Position numbers and translations under genes: made by a program. A stretch of 53,636 nucleotides of DNA from Asanoa iriomotensis (GTDB lineage Bacteria > Actinomycetota > Actinomycetes > Mycobacteriales > Micromonosporaceae): contig NZ_BONC01000056.1 in assembly GCF_016862515.1 (NCBI RefSeq), positions 1 through 53,636 on the forward strand, written 5' to 3'. Positions 1-8,525 of the stretch are shown piece by piece (within the stretch, counting starts at the first letter, position 1; each line of letters begins with the position of its first letter). The notes beneath the pieces are model-generated. The model ran no database searches. It saw only the letters and a program-made list of their open reading frames with translations, and was not told the DNA's origin.

Positions 1-16
1 GCCCCTCTCAAGGGGC
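1..16. terminator. Hairpin at left edge, probable terminator
   Basis: GCCCCT, a CTCA loop and AGGGGC form a perfect 6-bp stem at the very start of the window. It may end the MFS gene on the minus strand or a gene to the left. The window edge hides the rest, and no T-run is visible. Confidence 0.5.
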
Positions 17-58
17 CGGCTTTGTGAGTGGTGGGCTTGTTCGCGGCTGGTCAGCCGG

Positions 59-1375
59 TCAGCGGTTTGAGACCGGGCCCAGGTCTGGGATCGGGTCCGC
101 CGCGTCCGTGGGGGATTGCCCGACCGGGCCGGAGGAAGAAGGTGCCGGCCCGGTGGGCAACGGCCGTAACGCTAGCGCGACAAGTGGGACCACCGCAGTA
201 GCCGCCAGCAGCGTCAGGACTGGATAACCGGCCAGTTCCACCACCACACCGCTCAGGGCGCCCGCTGCCGCTCCCGCCGCGCCCATCACGGTGTCCGACA
301 GGCCCTGGGCCGCGGCCCTGACCTCTACCGTCACCGACTCCGACAGCAGCGTCGAACCCGCCACCATCGTCGCGGACCAGCCCAGGCCCAGCAGGAACAG
401 GCCTACCGTCAGCCATGGGGTCGAATGGCCCGATGTGCCCGCCACCGCGCACGCCGCTGCCAGGACCGCAGCACCGCCGAGGATGACCGCCCGGCGGCCC
501 ACGCGGTCCGCCAGCCAGCCGACCAGCGGTGAGAACGCGTACATCCCGACGATGTGCACGCTGAGCACCACACCCACGATCCGCAACACATCGGCGTCGC
601 CGTGGCCCGATTGCAGGTCGATGTGTACCGGTGTCATCGACATCACGCCGACCATCACCAGGTGGCCCACCGCGACCGAGGCCACACCCAGTCGTGCCGT
701 CGCGTTGCCGAAGACCGCGCGGAAGCCGTCGCGCAAGGTCGTTGGTCGCGGGTTGCCCTGTGCCGGTGCCAGGGCGCGTGCCGTGAGCAGCGGGTCGGGG
801 CGCAGGAACGTGAACAGCACCACCGCGGCGATCGTGAAGGCCACCGCGCTCGCCGCGAACGGGCCGCCCAGCGCCGGCAGGCCGAGGCCGGTGCCGGCCT
901 CGTCGGCCAGCGAGGTCAGGTTCGGCGCGGCTACCGCGCCGAGGGTGGTCGCCCAGACGATCACCGCCAGTTGGCGGGCCCGGCGCTCCGGTGTCGCCAG
1001 GTCGATCGCGGCGTAGCGGGCCTGCAGGTTCGCCGCCGACCCGCCGCCGAAGCCGGCGAAGCCGATCAGCAGCAGCGGCAGGCTGTCGAGGGCCGTGGCC
1101 AGCACGACCAGGACCGAGCCGACCAGACCGACGGCGTACGCGGCCACCAGACCGCTGCGTCGCCCGTACCCAGTCATGATCTTGCTGATCGGAATGGCCA
1201 GCGCCGCCGCGCCAACGACCATCATGCTGGACGCCACGCCGGAGACGGCCGTGCCGCCGATCCGGGCTGCCAGCAGCGCACCGACCGCGATGCCGATCGT
1301 GGTGCCGATGCCGGCCAGGACCTGTGTGCCGAACAGCAGCCGCAGGGTGTGCCGCTGCACGGCCGTCACGTCCAT
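59..1375 (-). CDS. MFS transporter
   Basis: A 438-residue hydrophobic protein of the major facilitator superfamily, the usual length for a 12-helix drug/metabolite exporter in the cytoplasmic membrane. The loop GWLADRVGRRA is the MFS motif A, and many Gly/Ala-rich helices surround it. The substrate cannot be told. An open frame continues about 78 codons upstream but reads as Arg/Pro-rich noise over the neighbouring gene. The ATG at 1375 begins the family-like start MDVTAVQRHTLR and sits exactly 7 nt after TAACCT, as in other leaderless genes here. It lies 59 nt downstream of the STAND NTPase gene on the same strand. It may be co-transcribed, but it seems to have its own promoter. Confidence 0.85.
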   Translation of the reverse strand: MDVTAVQRHTLRLLFGTQVLAGIGTTIGIAVGALLAARIGGTAVSGVASSMMVVGAAALAIPISKIMTGYGRRSGLVAAYAVGLVGSVLVVLATALDSLPLLLIGFAGFGGGSAANLQARYAAIDLATPERRARQLAVIVWATTLGAVAAPNLTSLADEAGTGLGLPALGGPFAASAVAFTIAAVVLFTFLRPDPLLTARALAPAQGNPRPTTLRDGFRAVFGNATARLGVASVAVGHLVMVGVMSMTPVHIDLQSGHGDADVLRIVGVVLSVHIVGMYAFSPLVGWLADRVGRRAVILGGAAVLAAACAVAGTSGHSTPWLTVGLFLLGLGWSATMVAGSTLLSESVTVEVRAAAQGLSDTVMGAAGAAAGALSGVVVELAGYPVLTLLAATAVVPLVALALRPLPTGPAPSSSGPVGQSPTDAADPIPDLGPVSNR

Positions 1376-1382
1376 GCCTGGC

Positions 1383-1388
1383 AGGTTA
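1383..1388 (-). promoter_or_regulatory. -10 hexamer TAACCT of the MFS gene (leaderless type)
   Basis: On the minus strand TAACCT is followed by 7 nt and then the ATG at 1375, with no Shine-Dalgarno sequence. This matches the TANNNT-N7-start signature of leaderless actinobacterial genes. Confidence 0.5.
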
Positions 1389-1433
1389 ACGACTCGGCGG
1401 CGATGCCGTAAGGCACCGGTCGACTGTTCTTCC

Positions 1434-4067
1434 TTACCGCCCGATCGACCCGCCTTGATCCGCCGACGTGCCGGGCCCGGACAGCGACGAGATCCGCTCG
1501 CGCGCCGCCGCGCGAGCGTCGGCGTCGCCGAGGTCCGCGGCACGGGACAGGGCCTGCCGGTAGTACGACCGGGCTTCGGTGGCCCGGTCGTGCGAGGCGT
1601 AGACGTCACCCATGGCGAGATACGCGTCCGCGTTCGCCCCGACCAGTCCGGTGACCGCGTCGAAGACGCGCGGCACCTCGTACCACTGCCCCTGCGCCCC
1701 GAGCACCGCCGCCAGACCCATCAGCGCGTTCGCCTGGATCGCGGGATCGTCGAGGTCGCGGCCCACCGCGGCGCTCTGCTCGAACGCGGCCTCGGCCTCT
1801 CCGAGGGCGCCGCGCAGCAGGAGCGCCGAGCCCAACGCGTGGAACGCGTCCGCCAGCGCCTCGTACTCCTGGAACTCCCGCAGTGTCGCCACGCTGTCCG
1901 ACAGTTCGACGACAGCGCTGTCGAGCTCGCCCGACTCGATGAGCACGAGGCCGAGGCCGATCTTGGCGTACGCGACGGCGTGGTGATTGCCGATCCGGAC
2001 CCCGGCCGCGATCCCGCGCCGGTACGCGTCGACGGCGTCCGACCAGGCGCCACGGCCGGCGTAGACCTCCGCGAGGTCGACCGACACCCGGCAGACCAGC
2101 TCAGGAAGATCGATGTCCGTCGCGATCGAAAGGCTCGAGTTGTACGCCGCCAGGGCCCTGTGGACCTCCCCACGGTTCATCTCCACCGATCCGATCGTCT
2201 GGAGAACCTGGGCCAGATCCGGCCGGCTACCCAGCGCCGTGAAGATCGAGCGGCTCCGTTCGAGGTAATTGATCGCGCGCTCGTGTTCGTTTCTCAGGTC
2301 GTACAGCGCACCGAGGCGGGCGAGCACAAGGGCCTCGCTCGCTGGCTCGCCGCGGGAGCGCAGGATGGCGAGGGACTCCTCGTAGAGCGGCGACGCCTCG
2401 TCCAACCGCCCGACCTCGGTGTACACGTTGGCCAGCTCGATCATCACCGGGCTTCCGGCCGCTTCGCCCAGCTCGCGGAAGAGCGTGAGGGCGTGCTCGA
2501 ACAGCGGGATCGCATCGCCGTACGCACCCGAGCGGGCGTAGATCTGCCCGAGCACGGCGAAGGCCTCCGCGGTTAAGGCCTTGTCGTCGAGGGTCCGGCC
2601 GATGCTCAACGCCTCCTCGACCGAACCGATGGCCTCCTCTTCTTCGCCGCGCATGCTCTGCAGCTGACCGAGCAACAGCAACCGGTTGGCCTCGTCGAGC
2701 CGGTCGCCCCTGCTGCGGGCGAGATTCAGGGCCTCGGTCCAGACGCCGAGGGCGTCGCCGTAGTCGCGTTCGTCGGCATAGAGATGACCGAGTTCGCTGA
2801 GTGTGTCGGCGACGGCTGCCTCGTCGCCGATCGTCCGACCCGCGACGAGCGCGTGCTCCAGGACCACCCGCAGATCGCCGAGGCGTCCGCGCGCCCGGAG
2901 GTGGCCGGACATCCCGACGGCGAGGCGGATGACGGCCCGGAACATCTCCGCCTCGGCGGCCGTGGCCACCGCCCACAGCAGGTTGCGGGACTCGACCTCG
3001 AACCAGGGATCGCTCTCGGGGCGGGCGCCGTCCCGCGCACCCACCTCGTTGGCGTAGAACTCGATCGCTCGGGTCCGCGCCACGCGCTGGTCCACGTCGT
3101 CGCCCGCGGCGACCGCGCGCTCGTGGATGACGGCATGGTCGTAGGCGTAACGCCCGTCACCCCGCTGCCCCAGCAGACCGAGCGTGGCCAGACGGTCGAG
3201 CACTGACCGCACCCGCTGGCCCGGTTGGTCGAGCACCGCTTCGGCCACCGGCAGCCCGAAGTCCGGCCCGCCGAGCACCGACAACTGGCCGAATGCGCGG
3301 GCGGTGCGGTCATCGAGGCGCGCCAGAGTCCGGTCGAGGACGGCTTCCGCCGCGGGCCCCCGTTGCCGGGCGACCGCGTCGAGCAGGTCTGGCAGCGATC
3401 CCAGATCCTGCCTTACGTGCAGGCCGGCCAGCCGGATCGCGAGCGGGTTGCCGAGCACGCTCTTGGCCAGTCGCAGCAGCGTGTCCCGATCGACAGACCC
3501 CAGCGACACCGAGGTGAACATTTCCGCCGCCGCGTCAGGTGCGAGCCCGGAAAGCTCGATGACACGCATGCTGGACACCAGCCGCGGCCGGCTCCGACTC
3601 GCCATGATCAGGACGCTGCCCGGCGAGCCACCCGGCGCCAGTGGATTGTCGTCCAGGTCGCCCGGAACGTCGTCGAGCACGACCACGGCTGGTTGCTCGT
3701 GTAGGAGGCTGCGCAGCAGCGCGGCGCCCTGGCCGATCGACTCCGGCACGACGTCGGGCCGCACGCCGAGGGCGAGCAGGAAGCCGGTCAGCGCGTCGTG
3801 CATCCCTTGCGGGGTGGCCCGCGCCTCTTCGAGGTTGGCGTACAGGACGACCGGGATGTCGCCGACCTGTGCGGCTTGCTCGGCGACCTCCACCGCGAAC
3901 GAGGTCTTGCCGATGCCGGGTGGCCCGTGCACGAGGATGGCGGCGCCCTCGGCGCGACTGTCCAGGTTGCGCCGGATTACGCGCAGCGCCCGGTCGAGGT
4001 CGTCCCGCCGACCGACGAACGGGCTCACCCTGGGCGGGGGCCGGTGTCGACTCGGGCTCGGCGCCAT
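1434..4067 (-). CDS. STAND NTPase with C-terminal TPR-like repeats
   Basis: An 877-residue protein. A P-loop GPPGIGKTS lies at residues 48-56, a Walker B-like VVVLDD near 127-132, and an SRSR stretch near 156-159, as in NB-ARC/AfsR-type NTPases. From about residue 400 to the end there are repeated helical pairs of TPR type, with many E-A-L-x-L-x-R units. STAND proteins are ATP-driven switches whose repeats sense a ligand or partner. The N terminus has no recognisable effector or DNA-binding domain, so the output is unknown. The start lies 9 nt after the stop of the ATPase gene upstream, pointing to an operon. A TAGGTT hexamer 6 nt before the ATG could also give a leaderless transcript. Confidence 0.75.
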   Translation of the reverse strand: MAPSPSRHRPPPRVSPFVGRRDDLDRALRVIRRNLDSRAEGAAILVHGPPGIGKTSFAVEVAEQAAQVGDIPVVLYANLEEARATPQGMHDALTGFLLALGVRPDVVPESIGQGAALLRSLLHEQPAVVVLDDVPGDLDDNPLAPGGSPGSVLIMASRSRPRLVSSMRVIELSGLAPDAAAEMFTSVSLGSVDRDTLLRLAKSVLGNPLAIRLAGLHVRQDLGSLPDLLDAVARQRGPAAEAVLDRTLARLDDRTARAFGQLSVLGGPDFGLPVAEAVLDQPGQRVRSVLDRLATLGLLGQRGDGRYAYDHAVIHERAVAAGDDVDQRVARTRAIEFYANEVGARDGARPESDPWFEVESRNLLWAVATAAEAEMFRAVIRLAVGMSGHLRARGRLGDLRVVLEHALVAGRTIGDEAAVADTLSELGHLYADERDYGDALGVWTEALNLARSRGDRLDEANRLLLLGQLQSMRGEEEEAIGSVEEALSIGRTLDDKALTAEAFAVLGQIYARSGAYGDAIPLFEHALTLFRELGEAAGSPVMIELANVYTEVGRLDEASPLYEESLAILRSRGEPASEALVLARLGALYDLRNEHERAINYLERSRSIFTALGSRPDLAQVLQTIGSVEMNRGEVHRALAAYNSSLSIATDIDLPELVCRVSVDLAEVYAGRGAWSDAVDAYRRGIAAGVRIGNHHAVAYAKIGLGLVLIESGELDSAVVELSDSVATLREFQEYEALADAFHALGSALLLRGALGEAEAAFEQSAAVGRDLDDPAIQANALMGLAAVLGAQGQWYEVPRVFDAVTGLVGANADAYLAMGDVYASHDRATEARSYYRQALSRAADLGDADARAAARERISSLSGPGTSADQGGSIGR

Positions 4068-4073
4068 AGGCTC

Positions 4074-4079
4074 AACCTA
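4074..4079 (-). promoter_or_regulatory. Possible -10 hexamer TAGGTT
   Basis: TAGGTT lies 6 nt before the ATG at 4067 and overlaps the stop codon of the upstream gene. It could be an internal leaderless promoter; the overlap with a stop codon means it may also be chance. Confidence 0.3.
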
Positions 4080-5387
4080 GTTCAGGTCGAGCGGATCGGT
4101 CTGTGCGAGATCGTTGCTCGCGTCGAAATCCTGGCCGCTCCAGGGCCACCGCGGGTCGCCGTACTTTCGGAAGAACAGGAACGACCGGTCGACGACGAAG
4201 ACCCGCTGGCTGTGGCTGTTGTACGTGAGCACGATCGGCTTGATCTCCATCTTGGCCTGGAGCCGGTCGATGCGCGCGAGCGCCCGCAGGAGCGAAGTCC
4301 TCGTTATCTTCGACTCGCCGATCGCGGTGATCCGGTCGTGCAGGTCCTTCGCCGAGATGCCGTCCAGCAGGTCCGCGTCGGAGCTGAGCGTCAGTTCCTG
4401 GAGCAGGTGCCGGTAGACCTCCAGGCCTTCGGTGAGCCGGCGCATCCCGAGGACGAAGTTCTCGGCGAAGCCCTCGTAGCGCGGACGCATGTCGGCCGCG
4501 ACCGCCGCCCGGGCCCGGGTCAGGGACTCTCCGACGGTGAGATAGGCCTGCCTGGACTGCTGTTGCAGCATCCCCTCCTCGAAGCAGAGCTTCTCGGTCA
4601 GCCTCTGCAGGAGCCCCACGTTGGCGTACGCGTCCTCGACGAGCTTGCGGCGCAGGTGCGGACTCATCGATATGCGCATGGCGTCGGTGCCCCGCACGAG
4701 GACATCCGTGAGCTCGTCCTCATGCCACGTCAGGTGGATGTCCTCGACCCGGCCGTCGAGGTCGCCGTTGTAGTAGGGCAGGACGTTGTCCTGCGGCCAG
4801 ATGCCGATGATGATCGCGTAGACGCCGAGGTCGACCAGTGCCTTGAGGATGAAGGCGAAGGACTTGCGGCTGTCCTCGGATACGTAGTGGAAGTCCTCGA
4901 GCACCAGCCGCCGCTCGGATGCGACGAGGGCCTCCGCTATCCAGGACAGGTTCGCCGGCGCGCGCCCGACCGGCTGCGTCTCGACCTGGCCCGACTTCGC
5001 CTTCTTCGCGGTCGCCTTGGCGCCGAGCCCCAGCTTGCCGAGCAGCCCGGCGCTCACGTTGGCGGTGCTGCTGATCTCCAGCGTGCCTTCCAGCGCGTTG
5101 CCGGCGGTGCGCTTCAGCTCCGCATGGATGCCGAGCACGCCCAGCGCCTCGACCAGCGCGGTCTCGGGGGTGGTGTCGAGCCGGCACTGCACGACGATGG
5201 ACCTGTCCTCGCCCAGCACGTGCGAGCGCAACCAGGACTTGCCCTGCTTCGAGTCGCCGTGGATCACGACATGGCGTTCCCGTGCGAGCAGCATCCGCAG
5301 CCGGTCGTCGAGTGCTCCGCGGTCGACATAGGACAATGGACGCACGGTCTTGCTGATGCCGAACACCTCGTGCAGAGCAACAGCCAT
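4077..5387 (-). CDS. AAA-like P-loop ATPase of unknown role
   Basis: A 436-residue protein. The P-loop GDSKQGKSW is at residues 44-52, and a Walker B-like strand LVLEDFHY at 161-168. A Lys-rich stretch (KATAKKAKSG, about 124-133) sits between them. The C-terminal half is helical with no domain I can name. The Lys/Gly-rich P-loop recalls ATPases found near STAND and DUF4062 genes, but I cannot assign a family. The ATG at 5387 is preferred over an in-frame codon at 5426 because GAGAGGA stands 5 nt before it. It heads a minus-strand operon with the 877-residue STAND gene and diverges from the DUF4062-STAND gene. Confidence 0.65.
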   Translation of the reverse strand: MAVALHEVFGISKTVRPLSYVDRGALDDRLRMLLARERHVVIHGDSKQGKSWLRSHVLGEDRSIVVQCRLDTTPETALVEALGVLGIHAELKRTAGNALEGTLEISSTANVSAGLLGKLGLGAKATAKKAKSGQVETQPVGRAPANLSWIAEALVASERRLVLEDFHYVSEDSRKSFAFILKALVDLGVYAIIIGIWPQDNVLPYYNGDLDGRVEDIHLTWHEDELTDVLVRGTDAMRISMSPHLRRKLVEDAYANVGLLQRLTEKLCFEEGMLQQQSRQAYLTVGESLTRARAAVAADMRPRYEGFAENFVLGMRRLTEGLEVYRHLLQELTLSSDADLLDGISAKDLHDRITAIGESKITRTSLLRALARIDRLQAKMEIKPIVLTYNSHSQRVFVVDRSFLFFRKYGDPRWPWSGQDFDASNDLAQTDPLDLN

Positions 5388-5425
5388 GTCGTCCTCTCGT
5401 ATGGCCGGGCTTGCAGTGCGCGGCA

Positions 5426-5431
5426 ATTTTA
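5426..5431 (-). promoter_or_regulatory. Possible -10 hexamer TAAAAT of the ATPase operon
   Basis: TAAAAT on the minus strand lies 38 nt before the ATG at 5387, which has its own ribosome binding site. It is one of few AT-rich hexamers in the 221-bp divergent intergenic region. No good -35 box is seen. Confidence 0.35.
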
Positions 5432-5565
5432 CGATCGGGAGGACACCGGTCGATGCTGCCCACTTGTCCGAATTTCCCTGGCTCCTTCGTCAGCCGCGGA
5501 GCGGCGGGTGTCGCCCGACTCACACCGGAGGGCGCTGTGATCTCCGCATCCGGGCGTCTCGGGGC

Positions 5566-5571
5566 TAGGCT
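5566..5571 (+). promoter_or_regulatory. Possible -10 hexamer TAGGCT of the DUF4062-STAND gene
   Basis: TAGGCT lies about 37 nt before the TTG start at 5609, leaving room for a short leader that carries the AGGGAG ribosome binding site. The -35 region is not convincing. Confidence 0.35.
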
Positions 5572-5608
5572 GTTTCATGTTAAATGCCCCAATAGGGAGT
5601 GATACCCC

Positions 5609-8182
5609 TTGGCTCCGGATCAGCGACTGCGGGTCTTCGTCAGCTCCACGCTCGACGAGCTCGCGACCGAGCGGGCGGCCGTGAGTGAGGCCGTCCTCCG
5701 GCTCCACCTCGCACCGGTGATGTTCGAGCAAGGGGCCAGACCGCACGCGCCGCGCGACGTCTACCGTTCGTCCATCGCGCAGAGCCACGTCTTCGTCGGC
5801 GTGTACGGCGAGGACTACGGCTGGATCGAGCCGGGCGCGTCGGTCTCGGGGATCGAGGATGAGTACCGCCTGGCCGCGGACATGCCGCGGCTGATCTACG
5901 TGAAGACGCCCGCACCCCGCCGCGACCCGAGGCTGGCCGCGCTGATCGAGGACATCGAGTCCAGTGCCGACGTCTCGTTCCGCCGCTTCACCGACGCCCG
6001 TGAGCTGCGCCGGCTGGTCGAGCACGACATCGCCGTGCTGCTCACCGAGCGGTTCCAGGAGAGCGGCGTCGGGCCGGAGACCGCGCCGCCGGCGGCGATC
6101 CCGGTCGCGCGCACCCAGATGTTCGACCGCGACCTGGAGACCGCCGCCCTGACCGAGCTGCTCACCGACGAGGACGTGCGGCTCGTCACACTGACCGGGC
6201 CGGGCGGGGTCGGCAAGACCCGGCTGGCCACCGACCTGGCCGAGCGGCTGCGCCCGGTGTTCCCGGACGGGGTCGGCTACGTCGAGCTGTCCACCGTCAA
6301 CACGCCCGACCTCGTGGTCGACGCGGTCGCCCGGGCCCTCGGGCTGCGCACCTCCAGCACCTGGCGCCCGCTGGCCGACATCGTGGCGTTCCTGCGTACC
6401 CGACAGATGTTGCTCGTGGTCGACAACTTCGAGCATGTGATCGAGGCGGCGCCGGTGCTCGCCGACATCCTCGCCGGCGCGGCGGGCGTGACCGCCCTGG
6501 TGACCAGCCGCTCCCCCGTCCGGATCAGCGGCGAGCACGCGTTCGCCCTGGAGCCCCTCGCGACGCCCGACCGGGACATCACGCTCGACGCGGTCGGCCA
6601 CTACGGCGCGGTGCGGCTGTTCGTCGACCGGGCCCGGGCGGCGTCGGGCTCGTTCACCCTCAACGAGGACAACCTGCCGGCCGTCGTGGAGATCTGCCGC
6701 CGGCTGGAAGGGCTGCCGCTGGCGATCGAGCTGGCGGCCGCGAAGGTCCGGGTGCTGCCGCCGGCGGCCATCCTGCAGCGGATGGGTCGCCCGCTCGAGC
6801 TGCTCACCGGCGGCGCGCGCGACCTGCCGGACCGGCAGCGCACGCTGCGCGACACCGTCGGCTGGAGCTATGACCTGCTCAGCTTCAGCGAGCGCCGGCT
6901 CTTCCGCCGGCTCGCCGTGTTCACCGGAGGGTTCACCCTCGACGCCGCGGAAGCGATCGGTGCCGACGCGACCGGCCTGGCCGGCGACGACCTGCCGAGC
7001 TGGGTCGACGACGTCGTGGACTCCCTGGACGGGCTCGTGCAGAGCAGCCTCGTGCGGCAGGTGAGCAAGCCCGCCGCCGAGCCGCGGTTCCGGATGCTCG
7101 ACAGCATCCGCGAGTTCGCCCTCGACCAGCTTCGCGACGGGCCCGACTGGGAGTCGGCGCACCAGTCGCACGCGGCGCACTACCTGAATCTCGCGGTGTC
7201 CGTCGAGCGCGTCCTCAACCGGCTCGCCGAGACCGGGCTGCTGGACCGGCTGGAGACCGAGCACGACAACCTGACCTCGGCGATGGGCTGGTTCCTCGAC
7301 CACCACGACCCGGAGTCCGCGCTGCGGCTCGCCGAGGCGATCTGGGTCTTCTGGTGGCTGCACGGCCACATCGACGAGGCGCTGCGCTACCTCACCCGGA
7401 TCTTCGAGATGAGCGAGTACCTGACCCGCCGCGGTTACGGCCGGGCGCTGCTGTCGGCCGGCACGATGTCGCTGGCCAGCGGCGACCTCGCCCGCGGCGG
7501 GCCGCGGCTGGAACGGGCACTGCTGATCCTGCGCGAGGTCGGCGACATGGAGGGCATCGCGCGGGCCGCCGGACCGCTCGGCCACCTCGCGGTCGTCCAG
7601 CACGACTTCGACCGCGCCCGCCCGCTGATCGAGGAGGCGAGCCGACTCTCGGCGCAGATCGGCGACGACTGGCAGGCGAGCATCCACCACAGCCAGCTCG
7701 GCACGATCGCGCTTCTCGAGGACGACCACGACAGCGCCGACGACGAGTTCCACGCGGCGCTGGTCGCGGCGCAGCAGGTCGAAGCCTCGCTGGGCACCTC
7801 GGTCGCGCTCTACAGCCTCGCGCTCAACTCGATGGCCCGCGGTGACTTCACCGAGGCGCACGACTACCTGGCCGACGGGCTGTCGGCGGCGTACGGGAAG
7901 GGCGACACCAACAGCGCTCCGCTGTTCATCGCCGCGCTCGGCGACCTCGACGCCCGGCAGGGCGAGCCGGAGCGGGCGGTCCGGCTGACCGCCGCGGCCG
8001 AGGCACTGCAGACGCCGTCGGGTGCGACCTGGCTGGCCGCGTACGTGCTGCCGTGGCCCGACGACGGCCCGGACGCCGAATCGCTGCGCCGCAAGCTGGG
8101 CAACATCACCTACGACCGGGCGGGCCGGCAGGGTGCCGCGCTCGGACTCGACCGCGCGGTCGCGGAGGCGCTCGCCACCTGA
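5609..8182 (+). CDS. DUF4062-STAND NTPase-TPR protein
   Basis: An 857-residue protein. Residues about 6-95 are a DUF4062 domain: FVSSTLDEL..ER, then a VGVYGEDYGWIE segment. This domain is often found at the N terminus of NTPases and is thought to act as a protein-interaction or effector module. An AfsR-like NTPase follows, with P-loop GPGGVGKT at 197-204, Walker B LLVVDNFEH near 268-276 and the conserved GLPLAIELAAA helix. The rest is TPR-like repeats. The start is TTG, 9 nt after AGGGAG; no ATG or GTG in frame gives the DUF4062 start. It diverges from the ATPase/STAND operon. The layout (effector-like domain, switch, sensor repeats) suits stress or phage signalling, but this is inference. 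Confidence 0.8.
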   Translation: MAPDQRLRVFVSSTLDELATERAAVSEAVLRLHLAPVMFEQGARPHAPRDVYRSSIAQSHVFVGVYGEDYGWIEPGASVSGIEDEYRLAADMPRLIYVKTPAPRRDPRLAALIEDIESSADVSFRRFTDARELRRLVEHDIAVLLTERFQESGVGPETAPPAAIPVARTQMFDRDLETAALTELLTDEDVRLVTLTGPGGVGKTRLATDLAERLRPVFPDGVGYVELSTVNTPDLVVDAVARALGLRTSSTWRPLADIVAFLRTRQMLLVVDNFEHVIEAAPVLADILAGAAGVTALVTSRSPVRISGEHAFALEPLATPDRDITLDAVGHYGAVRLFVDRARAASGSFTLNEDNLPAVVEICRRLEGLPLAIELAAAKVRVLPPAAILQRMGRPLELLTGGARDLPDRQRTLRDTVGWSYDLLSFSERRLFRRLAVFTGGFTLDAAEAIGADATGLAGDDLPSWVDDVVDSLDGLVQSSLVRQVSKPAAEPRFRMLDSIREFALDQLRDGPDWESAHQSHAAHYLNLAVSVERVLNRLAETGLLDRLETEHDNLTSAMGWFLDHHDPESALRLAEAIWVFWWLHGHIDEALRYLTRIFEMSEYLTRRGYGRALLSAGTMSLASGDLARGGPRLERALLILREVGDMEGIARAAGPLGHLAVVQHDFDRARPLIEEASRLSAQIGDDWQASIHHSQLGTIALLEDDHDSADDEFHAALVAAQQVEASLGTSVALYSLALNSMARGDFTEAHDYLADGLSAAYGKGDTNSAPLFIAALGDLDARQGEPERAVRLTAAAEALQTPSGATWLAAYVLPWPDDGPDAESLRRKLGNITYDRAGRQGAALGLDRAVAEALAT

Positions 8183-8240
8183 TCCGCCGCAGGATGCGGA
8201 CATAAGCCTTGTTGATCATGCAGGGTCGGTGCGGGATTCC

Positions 8241-8246
8241 TACGCT
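8241..8246 (+). promoter_or_regulatory. -10 hexamer TACGCT (leaderless type)
   Basis: TACGCT is followed by 6 nt and the ATG at 8253. There is no Shine-Dalgarno sequence, so the small membrane protein and the downstream glycosyltransferase are probably expressed from here. Confidence 0.4.
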
Positions 8247-8252
8247 TTTGCC

Positions 8253-8525
8253 ATGGGCAATCGATTCGTGGGTCGGGCGCGAACCACCGACCTGATCCGT
8301 TTGGACGCTCCGCGACCGAGCGGGAGCAGCGCCGCGCGCGGCCGGGCCGACATGCCTGACGTCGCCACCCGGAAGATCGCGCTGCCGGACCTGACCCAGG
8401 CCATCTTCGTCGACCGCAGCGGCCGCCGCGGTCGGCGACTGCGCTGGATCGTGTACGCCGTCTGCGCGCTCGTGCTCGTCCTGTTGGCCCTGCTCTGGCT
8501 GAGCCAGGTGGTCGAGGCCGGCTGA
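8253..8525 (+). CDS. Small single-pass membrane protein
   Basis: A 90-residue protein with a soluble, Arg-rich N-terminal part and one strong membrane helix near the C terminus (the run around YAVCALVLVLLALLWLSQ). Its stop codon overlaps the ATG of the deacetylase/glycosyltransferase gene by one base, so the two are translationally coupled. By analogy with small accessory subunits of processive glycan synthases it may help that enzyme; this rests only on position. The start was chosen because the frame upstream of 8253 is a shadow of the previous gene and a TACGCT hexamer lies 6 nt before it. Confidence 0.65.
   Translation: MGNRFVGRARTTDLIRLDAPRPSGSSAARGRADMPDVATRKIALPDLTQAIFVDRSGRRGRRLRWIVYAVCALVLVLLALLWLSQVVEAG

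Noticed and set aside
5429-8203. Long open frame (924 codons) on the minus strand opposite the DUF4062-STAND gene
   Set aside because: It is a GC-skew shadow: its translation is Arg/Gly/Val/Gln-rich without motifs, while the plus strand encodes clear domains over the same bases.
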